Assembly: GCF_000178855.1 (NCBI RefSeq)
Contig: NZ_ADVG01000002.1
Location: 1,426,001-1,490,000, forward strand
DNA length: 64,000 nt
Source: Ktedonobacter racemifer DSM 44963
Lineage (GTDB): Bacteria > Chloroflexota > Ktedonobacteria > Ktedonobacterales > Ktedonobacteraceae
Reading direction: 5' to 3'
Shown: piece after piece, positions 1 to 8,383 of the stretch
How positions within the stretch are numbered: the stretch's first letter is position 1
Layout: the number at the start of each line of letters is the position of its first letter
Notes under the pieces: generated by a model
What the model saw: the letters and a program-made list of their open reading frames with translations, nothing else
Databases searched by the model: none
What the model was told of the DNA's origin: nothing
Made by a program: the position numbers and the translations under genes

Positions 1-58
1 GCTCGAGATACTTAGTAAATGAGGTGCAGAGTAGCGGACAATACGGGTATCTTTCTTT

Positions 59-235
59 TCATTCTACCATATTTTCCTGCACGGAAGATGACGGAGAACC
101 AAAAACCCTAAACTTCAACGTAAGGGTGAAAAAGAGACAAGAGAAAGCCCATTCTCTTGGGCAAATTGATTGGGAGAACGGATATCCCAGGCTTTGGTGT
201 GGTCGCCGCTGGTTGTAAAAAGTGACCCACTGCTC
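59..235 (-). pseudogene. C-terminal scrap of an integrase-type (rve) transposase
   Basis: On the minus strand, from about 235 down to 59, one frame reads EQWVTFYNQRRPHQSLGYPF. This is the hallmark C-terminal stretch of IS3/IS481-type integrase-fold transposases, in which NxxRPHxxL follows the catalytic Glu. Nothing upstream in this frame belongs to such a protein, because a different transposase fragment in another frame takes over at about 235. The tail after LGYPF has lost family similarity. It is a dead remnant fused to another dead remnant. The exact family (IS3 or IS481) cannot be told from so little. Confidence 0.6.
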
Positions 236-480
236 AGCCGCTCGTAAAAGGCTTTCAGGGTGGGTTCTCCACTGAGGGCATAGCCGATCAGAACCACCAC
301 AAAATCGATCGTGTCGTAGGTCCCAAAGCGTGCGCGGGTGAAGCGGACCTGCTCCTGGATGGTTTTGAGCAGCCCCAGATGGATGAGAACCTGCGCGAAA
401 GCAGCCGCTTCTCCCAGCCAGGATGGAGTTGAGGGAACTGAGACGGGCGTAATCTGGATGGTGACAGCGGATTGCGTCAT
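235..480 (-). pseudogene. N-terminal fragment of a DDE transposase
   Basis: A minus-strand frame opening with ATG at 480 gives about 82 residues, including FGTYDTIDFVVVLIGYALSG and a KAFYERL helix. This resembles the N-terminus of multi-copy transposases seen in Ktedonobacteria. The match stops near 235, where the downstream sequence is the C-terminus of an unrelated integrase-type transposase in another frame. The catalytic domain is missing, so it cannot act. The family name is not certain. Confidence 0.5.
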
Positions 481-2059
481 ACTGGTGATGTGTTCTCCTT
501 ATCTGGAAATCAATCGCTTGACCTTTTCTCTCATGAGGCACATTTCTTCTGTTTTTGCCAGTTCTCCTCATTTATTGTTCAGTTCTGTAACCTCGTTGCA
601 CATCCCGTGAGACTTATAATTTTCTCGGCATCACTCTCTCTAAAATACAGCGCTGAAAAGAAGTTCACTGGAGGATAGGTGTTAAGCTGACACGTTGGGG
701 CTCCTACGACAGGCACCATACTCCCCAATAACAAAGGCTTCACTGCGTGTAGCTGTAAGCGCCCCATACCCCTTTTGCAGATTTATTATTCTTTTGTCAG
801 GCTCGTTCCTGGTTTTCTTCCAGGTTCATTTCAGTTGCAATTCAAACGGACGCCGATGTCTGCATTCCTTTCAGATCCATTTCAGCGCGTTTTCAGTCGT
901 TGTTCTACTCCAGTTCAGTTCCATTTCAGTGCGTTTTCAGATGCCATTCAGATCTCAGGTGTTATGCTAGAGACCGAACAGGAGAAGCATGTCATAAGCA
1001 AGATGAGAAGCGCCACGCGCTATCAAGGACGATGCAATCATTCCTAGATTTCCTCCAGGTTTTTCGAATTTCATCCGTTTTTTGTCGCGTTTTTCCCGCG
1101 TTTTTCCCATCTTTTCCCTATGTTGCACCCATGTTGATCAGATATACTTCTGGGTGTAGAGATCAGATGCATTGGAGCCGAGAAGTGATGAGACATTGCT
1201 GGCGGCATATGACATCTGAAACGTTTTGCGCAAAGCGCAAAGACAGGGCTGATATGCTGGTAGAACGAAGTTCTTGCCACTGGACAGTCTATCCTTAGTA
1301 GTTGGGGATTTACAACTACCCCTGGTCGTTCCCAGGTGGCTTAAGAAGTCAATGTAGTTGCTGCGATAGTAGGACTACAGTACTCTCCTCACGTCAGTGG
1401 GGATCCAAGCAGGGCGTTTGAGTGCTCGAGTACGCAGATGAACTCGCCGAATGGAACGGAGCCGCATCTACTCGCCTACATCAGGCAATGATGGGAGTCG
1501 CTTCCTCAGGAGCTGGTGGCATTCGCCGTAACGAATGGGTTCGCGTTGCACCTGGCGATGCAGGTCTGTCTCCGCCTTATGTGAGATGTTACAACGATTT
1601 ATTCTATTGGCCTTATAGTGCAGACCTGCCAGGAGTGAGAGTCTTCTGGCAGGATTGGATATCACCCTTGTAGGTCGTTTGCAGCCCGTTTCAACGGTTC
1701 TATTCATATCGCAAAGATGGGGATATAAACAGTTGAAACACTGAGAAAAGGATGTCTCGGCGTGCATCGTTCTCAGGAGGGGCCTCTTCCCATAGCGTCG
1801 CAGAATATCCTCACCTTGGTTCTTGTAGAGTGACATACACAGAGGAGAAACCCGGCCAGGATCTACAACTGTGTGGATTACCTTATGACAAAGTCAAAGC
1901 CCATATACGATGCTCGTTATAGCACTTACAAATAAGGAGGATCATGACACTTATGTGACATCCCAACGCTCCACCTATCGTACTGATGTACTTATGCACG
2001 CATCCCCTAGTGCAATAGCACAGTTGGGAAGGTAGAAAGAAGCTGTAAAGGAGGATGGA
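481..2059. other. Long gap without a recognisable gene
   Basis: No open frame here has convincing coding character on either strand. It contains a T- and CAG-rich degenerate repeat zone (825-940), a pyrimidine-rich stretch near 1050-1130, and a five-codon mini-frame (1944-1958) behind a strong Shine-Dalgarno (aaggagg). It is probably decayed mobile DNA between the transposase scraps and the first intact genes. Confidence 0.5.
825..940. repeat. Degenerate short direct repeats (ATTTCAG/GTTTTCAG)
   Basis: The 20-bp block at 877-896 recurs at 921-940 with one mismatch (ccatttcag[c/t]gcgttttcag), a 44-bp offset. A third, poorer copy lies at about 825-844. Spacers are unequal and there is no leader or cas gene, so it is not a CRISPR array. 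Its function is unknown. Confidence 0.55.
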
Positions 2060-2179
2060 GTGACGAAATCAGCCTTTTTGTTCGTCACTTCTCAGGAGAA
2101 AGAGAAGACGCAGATAGTACATTCACATGCCAGAAAAAACACGACTCCGTTTTTTTACTGTTCTTCTATGAGGAAATGA
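2060..2179 (+). CDS. Small ORF (39 aa) translationally coupled to the next gene
   Basis: A GTG at 2060 follows a strong Shine-Dalgarno (aaaggagg) with 5-nt spacing and opens a 39-codon frame. Its stop overlaps the ATG of the following 72-aa gene as ATGA (2176-2179). That pattern is typical of translational coupling, so the frame is either a real small protein or a leader. It is basic and polar with no membrane segment: VTKSAFLFV at the start, then KEKTQ and a run of aromatic and Cys residues. No family is recognised. The hairpin formed by gtgacgaa (2060-2067) and ttcgtcac near 2080-2090 could fold over its own start. Confidence 0.4.
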   Translation: MTKSAFLFVTSQEKEKTQIVHSHARKNTTPFFYCSSMRK

Positions 2180-2394
2180 GGACACTTATGAACAGCGACG
2201 GTATTGCAAAGGTTGTCTTCGAAGAAGTACATGAAGGATTCGTTATCACACTTTACGAGGACGGCTGCATAGCCATTGAAGATATAGGCTACCAGACTGA
2301 TCCAACCCTTCCCCATATCATGCTATCCAAGACTGTAGCATGCGCTGTAAGCAATTTCTTCACTCGCCCAGACGTCGTTCAACGACTCAAGTGA
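2176..2394 (+). CDS. Hypothetical protein, 72 aa
   Basis: This is a short soluble protein with alternating beta-type segments (KVVFEEVHEGFVITLYEDG, then CIAIEDIGYQ) and a Val/Phe-rich C-terminal helix. Two starts are possible. The ATG at 2176 overlaps the stop of the upstream 39-aa frame; the ATG at 2188 has gagg close by. The upstream frame has a strong ribosome site, so coupling to 2176 is favoured. A symmetric terminator follows at 2409-2439. No domain is recognised. It may be a small mobile-region accessory protein; nothing in the neighbourhood tells its role. Confidence 0.6.
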   Translation: MRTLMNSDGIAKVVFEEVHEGFVITLYEDGCIAIEDIGYQTDPTLPHIMLSKTVACAVSNFFTRPDVVQRLK

Positions 2395-2408
2395 TCATGT
2401 TTAGGCAC

Positions 2409-2439
2409 AAAGGCACTTGAATAGTATTCAGGTGCCTTT
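2409..2439. terminator. Bidirectional terminator between convergent genes
   Basis: An inverted repeat with 15-nt arms (aaaggcacttgaata / tattcaggtgccttt, one G-T pair) lies between the 72-aa gene on plus and the maleylpyruvate-isomerase-like gene on minus. It has short A and T tracts on its sides, as expected for a two-way rho-independent terminator. Confidence 0.7.
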
Positions 2440-2518
2440 GCCTGTTATAGCGCGACCAGGGCCTGGTTTGCCAGGTGGGGCTCCTTCACCTTTTCCTTTG
2501 CCCTTCTCACCAGGGATC

Positions 2519-3343
2519 CTACGCAAGGATAGCCACCGCCTCAAACAACACTTCGGCGAAGGCCTTGTTTCCCTCAATGGATGCGTCTTCCATGGCTTGC
2601 TCTTTCGCCATCCCCTTGGTAAAGAGTCGCCAAGCCATCTCCTGCTTCATCGTCACAACGGTCATGGGAGCAGAAGCATGCTCGGTAAACAGGGACCACT
2701 TTCCCTCTTGTCGCACTAAAAACCACTGGTTGCCAGCATCTCCCATCACATGCAACGCAACCGCTGTCCCTTCGGCCGCCTCAACGGCACGAAACGTCCA
2801 AGGTAAGGCTCGCCCAAAGGTATCTAAGACTGGCGTTAAAAAGGTCGCTTCGGTGAGTCCTGGCTGCCCAACCCCCTCGCGGATATGTTGCTGGTGATGC
2901 CAGCGTTCCGTGTACTCACGAGCCAGATCGAACCATACCGGAGCAGGATCGGGACCAGCCCAACTGACCACGCCATTCATTTCCATAAGGGACAGGCTTC
3001 TGAAGTAGTCGATGACTTGGTGCCCAGTGTGCTCTAGCAGATCGCAGAGCAGACGTGGACTCATCCTTCGTGCCGCTTCAACCCATAGCTGATTCTGCGC
3101 ATTAATGCGGCTGACCAGATCAGGACCAGGGGGAAGGAGCGAAGTGGTTTCCTTATCTCGGCCTCGTGACAGGAGGCCGATGTCATCTCCAAGCAAATGT
3201 AGTGCGACGTCCTTCACTGTCCACTCTTGACATGGCGTCGCACGACCCCAATCCTGCTCATCGAGGCGAGAGAGGAGGCCCAGCAGATGCCCAAGCAATG
3301 GTTCAAATAAATCAATCACGATGATTGGCTCAACAGCCTTCAT
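2519..3343 (-). CDS. Maleylpyruvate isomerase / DinB-like thiol-dependent protein
   Basis: A 274-aa protein of the mycothiol-dependent maleylpyruvate isomerase superfamily (DinB-like four-helix bundle, TIGR03083 type). The N-terminal bundle carries CQEWTVKDVALHLLGD with His49. A second helix, REYTERWHHQQHIR, supplies Glu146 and His150/His153, so a His-Glu-His metal site is likely. The C-terminal part from about 165 is the smaller domain of such proteins and may bind a sterol- or thiol-like ligand. Family members are metal-dependent thiol transferases or isomerases; the substrate cannot be told. The Shine-Dalgarno aggaaagg lies about 7 nt before the ATG. It is monocistronic, convergent with the 72-aa gene. 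Confidence 0.8.
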   Translation of the reverse strand: MKAVEPIIVIDLFEPLLGHLLGLLSRLDEQDWGRATPCQEWTVKDVALHLLGDDIGLLSRGRDKETTSLLPPGPDLVSRINAQNQLWVEAARRMSPRLLCDLLEHTGHQVIDYFRSLSLMEMNGVVSWAGPDPAPVWFDLAREYTERWHHQQHIREGVGQPGLTEATFLTPVLDTFGRALPWTFRAVEAAEGTAVALHVMGDAGNQWFLVRQEGKWSLFTEHASAPMTVVTMKQEMAWRLFTKGMAKEQAMEDASIEGNKAFAEVLFEAVAILA

Positions 3344-3875
3344 ATAAAGACCTTTCCTGCTCTCCAGAAAAGAACACAGCTTGACTGAATGAGTATCTCA
3401 TACTTCCCTCTTTTCTTCAAGAACCTTCCTCTTTCTCCTTGTTCATCTTATGCACTCACTTTGATCGTTTTATTCTCGGCCGTTTCTTGAGATAGCCAAA
3501 CGCCCGAAAGCCTCGGGGCTTGCTGTAGATTGTGACTTTGCACTAGAGTGAATGGGGTGCAGTTTTGGAGTGACTGGGAGCAAGTGGAGGGCGCAATTTT
3601 CTTCTAATTACTGTAGCAAGATTTCAGTTGAGCGTGATGGCACAGGCTAAAGATGCTCGTATGCTCCTGCTTTCCTGCCTCAGGGCTTTGTCTCTAGTCC
3701 TTGACCTGGGAAGCAGAGCACCAAACTCTTGCAGTAGTGAATATTTTAGGCTGATGTTGACACTATCCCTGGATGTCATATCCTCTAAGGAGAAGAAGCG
3801 TCTTCTGGCTCCTTTTTTCTCCCCTTTGGCATAAAGCGCATCGCTGCCAATGCCACAAGTGCCAGGAAAGAAACG
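3344..3875. other. Gap of about 530 nt without a clear gene
   Basis: Small frames here lack coding character. The stretch 3690-3739 matches 5556-5600 in direct orientation. On the minus strand this piece reads LLQEFGALLPRSR, resembling a transposase C-terminal end. The region is best seen as IS debris on the left of the cyclase/SDR pair. Confidence 0.4.
3690..3739. repeat. Direct repeat, left copy (partner 5556-5600)
   Basis: It starts gtctctagtccttgacctgg. The right copy at 5556 starts gtctctagcccgtgacctgg, and both continue to a shared (a/t)ctt-g(c/t)ag-ag(t) segment with a few indels. The two copies bracket the cyclase and SDR genes. Confidence 0.55.
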
Positions 3876-4721
3876 GTGAGAAAACGCTTGTGGATAGTTA
3901 ACAACGAGCATTGTTACTGGAAATCAGGTGTCACCAAACCTGGGTACACCGCCATTCCTTTTCCTCTGGAGTGCACTGATGGAATCGATACAAATGTTAG
4001 CGCAGCTTTTGAGCAGTATGCATGTGTTGATCTCTCACCAACCTTCTATACGAATATGCCAGGCTGGCATTCTCACCCAAATGTAATGATTGTGGAGGAT
4101 GCGCGAAATTTTGCACAGAACGGGTATTTTCTTCAGACCCTCTTTCTGCCGGAGCATAGCGGTTGCCATGTCGATGCTCCTGCCCATATCCTTCCTGACA
4201 AAGCCGATCAGACGATAGATATCTTTCCTGCAAACGCGTTGTGTGGCATAGCAAAGAAGATCGATCTCTCGCAAGAAAACTATGCCCCCGGTGATCTCGC
4301 ATCGTTGAGCAAGGTTGAGGAAGTGATGAAACACACGGGAATAACCATTGAGAATGGAGATATTGTTGTTTTTGATTTCGGCTATGACAGGTATCTCGTC
4401 GATGTGGAGAAGAAACCCGCACATCAAAGAAACTGGTGGGGAGAGAACGAGCCGGGATTGGCCGAAGATGTCTGCCGTTTTCTCTCGGAGGTGGGCGTTA
4501 AAGCCGTTGGATCAGATACGCCTGCGTGCGATACTGCTCAGATCAACGGCCAAGTAACGGCAGACTTCGGTCATGCGCATTATTTTTTGCCCAATGGTAT
4601 CTTCATTGTAGAGGGCCTGTATGGGTTAGCAAAGGTGCCAGCTTGCTTCTATCTTCTCGCATTGCCCCTCAAAATTAAAGGTAGATCTGGTTCTCCCTTG
4701 CGGCCAATCGCCCTTTTTTAG
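3876..4721 (+). CDS. Cyclase family protein (kynurenine formamidase-like)
   Basis: A 281-residue frame with the metal-dependent cyclase/formamidase fold (PF04199). The signature H-S-G-C-H-V-D-A-P-A-H, normally HxGTHxDxPxH, supplies zinc or manganese ligands; later DFGYD and SDTPACD segments match the conserved core. Members hydrolyse N-formylkynurenine, isatin or related amides and lactones. The true substrate is not clear. The first in-frame ATG (3876) gives an N-terminus (MRKRLWIVNN) that does not look conserved, and no good ribosome site precedes it. The real start may be a GTG about 18 codons further in. It is followed after 60 nt by an SDR gene with a strong ribosome site, and the two probably form an operon. 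The pair lies between short direct repeats, suggesting it arrived as a block. Confidence 0.8.
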   Translation: MRKRLWIVNNEHCYWKSGVTKPGYTAIPFPLECTDGIDTNVSAAFEQYACVDLSPTFYTNMPGWHSHPNVMIVEDARNFAQNGYFLQTLFLPEHSGCHVDAPAHILPDKADQTIDIFPANALCGIAKKIDLSQENYAPGDLASLSKVEEVMKHTGITIENGDIVVFDFGYDRYLVDVEKKPAHQRNWWGENEPGLAEDVCRFLSEVGVKAVGSDTPACDTAQINGQVTADFGHAHYFLPNGIFIVEGLYGLAKVPACFYLLALPLKIKGRSGSPLRPIALF

Positions 4722-4781
4722 GAAGCTTTGCATGTTGATTTTTGAGGAGCGCTTGAGGCTCATAATGAGGAGGAAATAGAA

Positions 4782-5555
4782 ATGCTCAAGGCAAACTTTG
4801 ATTTGAGTGGCAAAGTAGCTCTTGTGACTGGAGCAGGAAGAGGAATTGGTAGAACGCTTGCTGAAGGATTGGCAAGTGCTGGAGCAGATATTGTCCTGGT
4901 GTCACGGACAGAAGGGGAAATTAAAAGCGCAGCCGACGAAATTTCTAAAGGAACGGCAAGAAAAACGTTCGCCTTAACCTGTGATGTTGCGAGCGGCACA
5001 TCTGTGACAGAAGTAGTTGAAAAAGCGATCGCACACTTTGGACATATTGACATTCTCATTAATAACGCTGGAACCAGCATGAGAAAAACTGCTTTAGAGT
5101 TAGCGGAAGACGATTGGGATAAGGTAATAGACATTAATTTAAAATCTGTGTTTTTAATGTCTCAAGCTGTGGGAAAGCACATGGTCGCACAAAAATATGG
5201 TCGAATTGTAAATGTTGCATCTGCTGCTTCTGCTTTAACTTTATCGACAGGAACTCCATACGGACCAAGTAAAGCAGGTGTTGTTCAATTAACACATCAG
5301 TTAGCAAATGAATGGGCAACACAAGGAGTTACGGTGAATGCTATTAGCCCCTGGTTTTTCAAAACATCTCTTAATGCCAAAATGCTAGAGAATGAAGAGT
5401 TCCGTACCCTTGTTGAGAGAAGGACACCGATGAGGAGACTAGGAAACTTAGAAGAACTGATTGCACCTGTTATTATGTTTTGTTCGGATAGCGCTAGCTA
5501 TATAACAGGGCAGAATTTATTTATTGACGGCGGCTCTGTAAACTACGCATTCTAA
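4782..5555 (+). CDS. Short-chain dehydrogenase/reductase (classical SDR)
   Basis: A 257-aa NAD(P)-dependent oxidoreductase of normal length. It has the Rossmann glycine motif TGAGRGIG at 16-23, an NNAG strand at 94-97, a catalytic Ser near 147-149 and YxxxK as Tyr160/Lys164. The C-terminus SYITGQNLFIDGGS is typical of the FabG/gluconate-5-dehydrogenase-like group. The Shine-Dalgarno aggaggaa sits 6 nt before the ATG. It lies 60 nt behind the cyclase gene in the same direction. Codons are more A/T-ending (tta, aat, aaa) than in the neighbours from 36 kb on, which suggests transfer. The substrate is unknown; pairing with a cyclase points to catabolism of a small acid or amide. Confidence 0.9.
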   Translation: MLKANFDLSGKVALVTGAGRGIGRTLAEGLASAGADIVLVSRTEGEIKSAADEISKGTARKTFALTCDVASGTSVTEVVEKAIAHFGHIDILINNAGTSMRKTALELAEDDWDKVIDINLKSVFLMSQAVGKHMVAQKYGRIVNVASAASALTLSTGTPYGPSKAGVVQLTHQLANEWATQGVTVNAISPWFFKTSLNAKMLENEEFRTLVERRTPMRRLGNLEELIAPVIMFCSDSASYITGQNLFIDGGSVNYAF

Positions 5556-5600
5556 GTCTCTAGCCCGTGACCTGGGAAGCGCCGAATTCTTGTAGGAGTG
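5556..5600. repeat. Direct repeat, right copy (partner 3690-3739)
   Basis: It lies immediately after the SDR stop codon, in the same orientation as the left copy, with roughly 80 per cent identity over about 45 nt. Confidence 0.55.
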
Positions 5601-5649
5601 GTTTAAGGCGCGCACAGAGCGTAGCAGCCCATTTCTCGATTTCAGCTAT

Positions 5650-6142
5650 CAGACACATCGTCTCCACCGCCACCAGTAGCACCAGCTTCCGACATCGAGC
5701 GTCGAGTTTCTATCGCTGCCACACTCGCCGAGATGGAATCTGGACACTACGTTTTTGTCATGCTGCATCTCATCTGGTCTGCCGTTTCGTATGTGCCCTC
5801 AGCCTCGATTGGCTATGCCCGACCGGACACGGAAAACAGTTCCTTGGCTTCGATCCACCCGCCGCCCACCGCCTCTCCCTCCAGACAGTAGTGGCTCCAG
5901 AAGAGATCCTCAGCATCAATGTCCATCCTGCCCCTACTCCCCAGGAGATCGACAGTGAGTTTTCCGACTCCTGCTATTTCCAGGTCATTGCAGGAGCAAC
6001 ACACCCGCATGAACTGGTCTGCCGCGCCCTCGACAACGACGATTGGCACACCCAGTTTGACATCTCCATCACCCATCTGCCTACCATCTATCAAACTCAA
6101 CTCGCCTTCGACCCCTACCACCACCCCTGGCCCACTCCATAA
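5650..6142 (+). pseudogene. Decayed coding sequence of unknown function
   Basis: Two plus-strand frames show strong C-ending codon bias (atc, ctc, gtc, gac) like genuine genes. They are out of register: an upstream part with DIERRVSIAATLAEMESG and a downstream part with VVAPEEILSINVHP and FDISITHLP, ending at TAA 6140-6142. The switch falls near 5840-5870, so a frameshift has broken one gene. No start codon with a ribosome site is seen upstream, where the transposase-like repeat begins. No family is recognised. Confidence 0.35.
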
Positions 6143-6450
6143 CAGCAAGCATACTCCTTCTTCATCTCGCCACGGAGGCAAGATGGCGGCAGCGCCTTTG
6201 ACGATACTCGTGAACACACCCACGCCTCCCCTCTCAAGTGTACCCAATCCTGCCTGACACTCCCTGACAAAACGGCACTTGTGTCAGGTGGCGTTAGGCG
6301 GCGTTAGCGAGCGGTAGAGGGCAGTAAGAACTTGTCAACCAGGCACCTGCTCACCTGTCAGGCGTTCAAAGGCAGTAGAGAATTCTCTTTCACCACTTGC
6401 ACTTTGTGTAAACTATCTGTGAAGGATGAAAACGTTGGAAGGGTTCTACC

Positions 6451-6609
6451 ATGCACAGATTCAAAAGAGATGTGTGGAAAGCTGGTATCGTTATTGCAAG
6501 TATGATCCTGCTCCTGATACTCATGGTGTGGGTTCCGCTGTCAGCAGTAAGCGCACGAGAGGGAGCATTAGGATTGGCTATGTTAGGAATCTGCCGCGAT
6601 CCTGAATAG
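6451..6609 (+). CDS. Small single-span membrane or secreted peptide, 52 aa
   Basis: The ATG at 6451 follows a gaaggg-type ribosome site and gives 52 residues: a basic start (MHRFKRDVWK), one long hydrophobic segment at about 11-34, and a short Ala/Gly tail ending CRDPE. It could be a signal-anchored small membrane protein. A second small membrane protein gene starts 41 nt downstream in the same direction, so the two likely share a transcript. No family is recognised. Confidence 0.45.
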   Translation: MHRFKRDVWKAGIVIASMILLLILMVWVPLSAVSAREGALGLAMLGICRDPE

Positions 6610-6649
6610 TGAAAGTCTCCGCATGCTCGCCTCGAAATAGGAGAAAAGG

Positions 6650-6847
6650 ATGGTCCATCGTCATCCCATGCTCTACAGGATATTAGGCCTGGTCTTTCTC
6701 GGGATCACATTGGTCCTCATCTTCATAGGTGTGGCGCTGGACTGGTCCTCATCAACACGCACGGCCGTGTTCATCCTCAGCTTTTTCCCTTTGCTGCTCG
6801 CTCTCGTGTATTTTCATCTGGGCACACAGGAGGAACGGGGCTTCTAG
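6650..6847 (+). CDS. Small two-span membrane protein, 65 aa
   Basis: The ATG at 6650 is preceded by ggagaaaagg. The protein has two hydrophobic helices (about 9-30 and 38-56) separated by a short DWSSSTRT loop, and ends in a charged QEERGF tail. The layout is that of small inner-membrane proteins in Gram-positive-like bacteria. It follows a 52-aa single-span gene. Function is unknown; there is no downstream gene before the IS3 element. Confidence 0.55.
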   Translation: MVHRHPMLYRILGLVFLGITLVLIFIGVALDWSSSTRTAVFILSFFPLLLALVYFHLGTQEERGF

Positions 6848-7121
6848 AGGCGATCGCTTCCCTTTGGGCGGGAGGAAAGGATAGGAGAGAAGCCTTCACA
6901 GCCAAGCGCTTCGCCTTCTAGAAAGCATCCCTCATCTCCACCTCCATCTCGTTCCACGCCACAGGAAAGACGGACTCAAGGGCTTTTTCTGGCTCAGACA
7001 GCGCTACCAGGATGTGGAATTGACCCGATTTTGGGGGGGACTCAAACATGGAAATTGAGTCAGAGGAGATTCATCAAAAGAGATGAAAAGCAGGGAAATA
7101 AATACCATACCTATATAACAA

Positions 7122-7973
7122 TTATAGCATGGAATCACCTATTTTTTTAATAGATGGTACTTCTTTCTGCTCTCCTTGTTTTTCATAATCGACTGGACTC
7201 AAGTACTCTAAAGAAGAATGCCTTCGTTTTCTATGATAAAACACTTCTATATACTCAAAAATCGCTAATTTTGCCTCATTTCTACTGGAAAAGATGGTCT
7301 GCCCACAACACTCTTCCTTCAGTGTTCTCCAAAAACTCTCGATCATCGCGTTATCATAGCAATCACCCTTTCTACTCATACTTACCTGAATATTTTTCTC
7401 ATGCAGCAGAGTTTGATAGCTGGTACTTGCATATTCACTTCCCCTGTCTGAATGATGAATGAGGCCAACTCCTGGCCGCCGCTGAAGCAGAGCCATACGA
7501 AGTGCTGCTTTTACTAGTTCTGTATCATGATGCTCGCTCATAGACCATCCAACGATCTTCCGTGAATACGCATCGAGTATTCCTGCAAGATAGAGCCACC
7601 CCTCCCGCGTTTCAATGAAGGTCAGGTCTGCCATCCACTTTTCATTTGGAGCATCAGCGGTAAAATCTCGCTCCAGGAGATTGGGAGCAAGTGGAAAACG
7701 ATGGTTGCTGTTCGTTGTTCGTGCTTTTCGCTTCTTCCTTCTGGCACTGAGTTGTTTTTCTTGCATCAGCCGTGCTACACGTTTTCTTCCACAAGAAATT
7801 CCCTGCGCTTTTAGCTCTGCATGGATGCGACGACTTCCATACTGACCCCTATTTTGGTGATACGCATCTTCAATACGCTCCGCAAGCTGCTTGTTTTCCC
7901 ATTTCCTTTGGCTTTCGCCTCTATTACGCCAATTATAGTAGCCATTTTCTGAGACTTCTAGCACCTGGCACAT
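7122..7973 (-). CDS. IS3-family transposase OrfB (integrase core)
   Basis: 283 residues from the first ATG. The frame is open further upstream into OrfA (KSGEHLRAAPSVKFQF... HRQAFPIIRM), as in IS150-group elements, where OrfB is made as a frameshift fusion. The HTH_21 region NWRNRGESQRK is followed by the rve core: MADLTFIET (first Asp), HHSDRGSEYAS (second Asp) and NAMIESFWRTLKEE (Glu), so the DDE triad is intact. The C-terminal RRRHSSLEYLSPVDYE is typical. It catalyses cut/copy of the IS through a circular intermediate. Expression depends on frameshifting at the A-run near 8050, which is in an unexpected register (see findings). Confidence 0.9.
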   Translation of the reverse strand: MCQVLEVSENGYYNWRNRGESQRKWENKQLAERIEDAYHQNRGQYGSRRIHAELKAQGISCGRKRVARLMQEKQLSARRKKRKARTTNSNHRFPLAPNLLERDFTADAPNEKWMADLTFIETREGWLYLAGILDAYSRKIVGWSMSEHHDTELVKAALRMALLQRRPGVGLIHHSDRGSEYASTSYQTLLHEKNIQVSMSRKGDCYDNAMIESFWRTLKEECCGQTIFSSRNEAKLAIFEYIEVFYHRKRRHSSLEYLSPVDYEKQGEQKEVPSIKKIGDSML

Positions 7974-8046
7974 GCGGATGATGGGAAACGCCTGGCGATG
8001 CTCATGAATAAATTGGAATTTTACGGATGGGGCTGCGCGAAGATGC

Positions 8047-8316
8047 TCACCGCTTTTTTACTATATCCCTTTCTTGCCGTAATATTTCAATTTCACGCTT
8101 TAATTTCTTATTTTCTTCCTCTACTAAGATCTGATGTCCTTTTCCTGGAAAAGCCTCTTCGCCTTGTTCTCCAAATTCTTTACACCATTTGCTTAAAGCA
8201 CTATCAGAAATACCGAGATCTCTTGCTATTTGTGTTTTACTCTTTCCACTAGTTTCAAATAGATTGACTGCCTGTCGCTTGAATTCTTTGGTGTAGGTCG
8301 GTTGAGATTTGCCCAT
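8047..8316 (-). CDS. IS3-family OrfA (helix-turn-helix)
   Basis: 89 aa: an N-terminal helix-turn-helix (YTKEFKRQAVNLFE... IARDLGISDSALSKW), then a leucine-zipper-like helix (EENKKLKREIEILRQERDI) ending KKR. It binds IS ends and, fused to OrfB by frameshifting, forms the transposase. The gene ends at the A6G run, where the shift should take place. The ribosome site aggaggg lies about 7 nt before the ATG. Confidence 0.9.
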   Translation of the reverse strand: MGKSQPTYTKEFKRQAVNLFETSGKSKTQIARDLGISDSALSKWCKEFGEQGEEAFPGKGHQILVEEENKKLKREIEILRQERDIVKKR

Positions 8317-8383
8317 AGAACCCTCCTGTTCCTAATTGTACCAAATTTCTCTTCTCCGACCCCCCGAATTCGGGGTAATTCCA

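Larger units (their letters stand above)
7015..8383 (-). mobile_element. IS3-family (IS150-like) insertion sequence
   Basis: The ends are imperfect inverted repeats of about 25 bp: tggaattgacccga at 7015 and the complement of ggggtaattcca ending at 8383, in TG...CA form. The element is 1369 bp and contains orfA and orfB on the minus strand in the usual order. No target duplication of 3-4 bp is visible (atg on the left, cct on the right), so one flank may have been rearranged after insertion. Confidence 0.85.

Noticed and set aside
825..940. Repeated CAG-rich words as a CRISPR array
   Set aside because: Only two good copies, unequal spacers, and no cas genes or leader.
3624..3911. Minus-strand 95-codon frame as a gene
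   Set aside because: No ribosome site and no family; part of it is the transposase-like repeat that recurs at 5556-5600.
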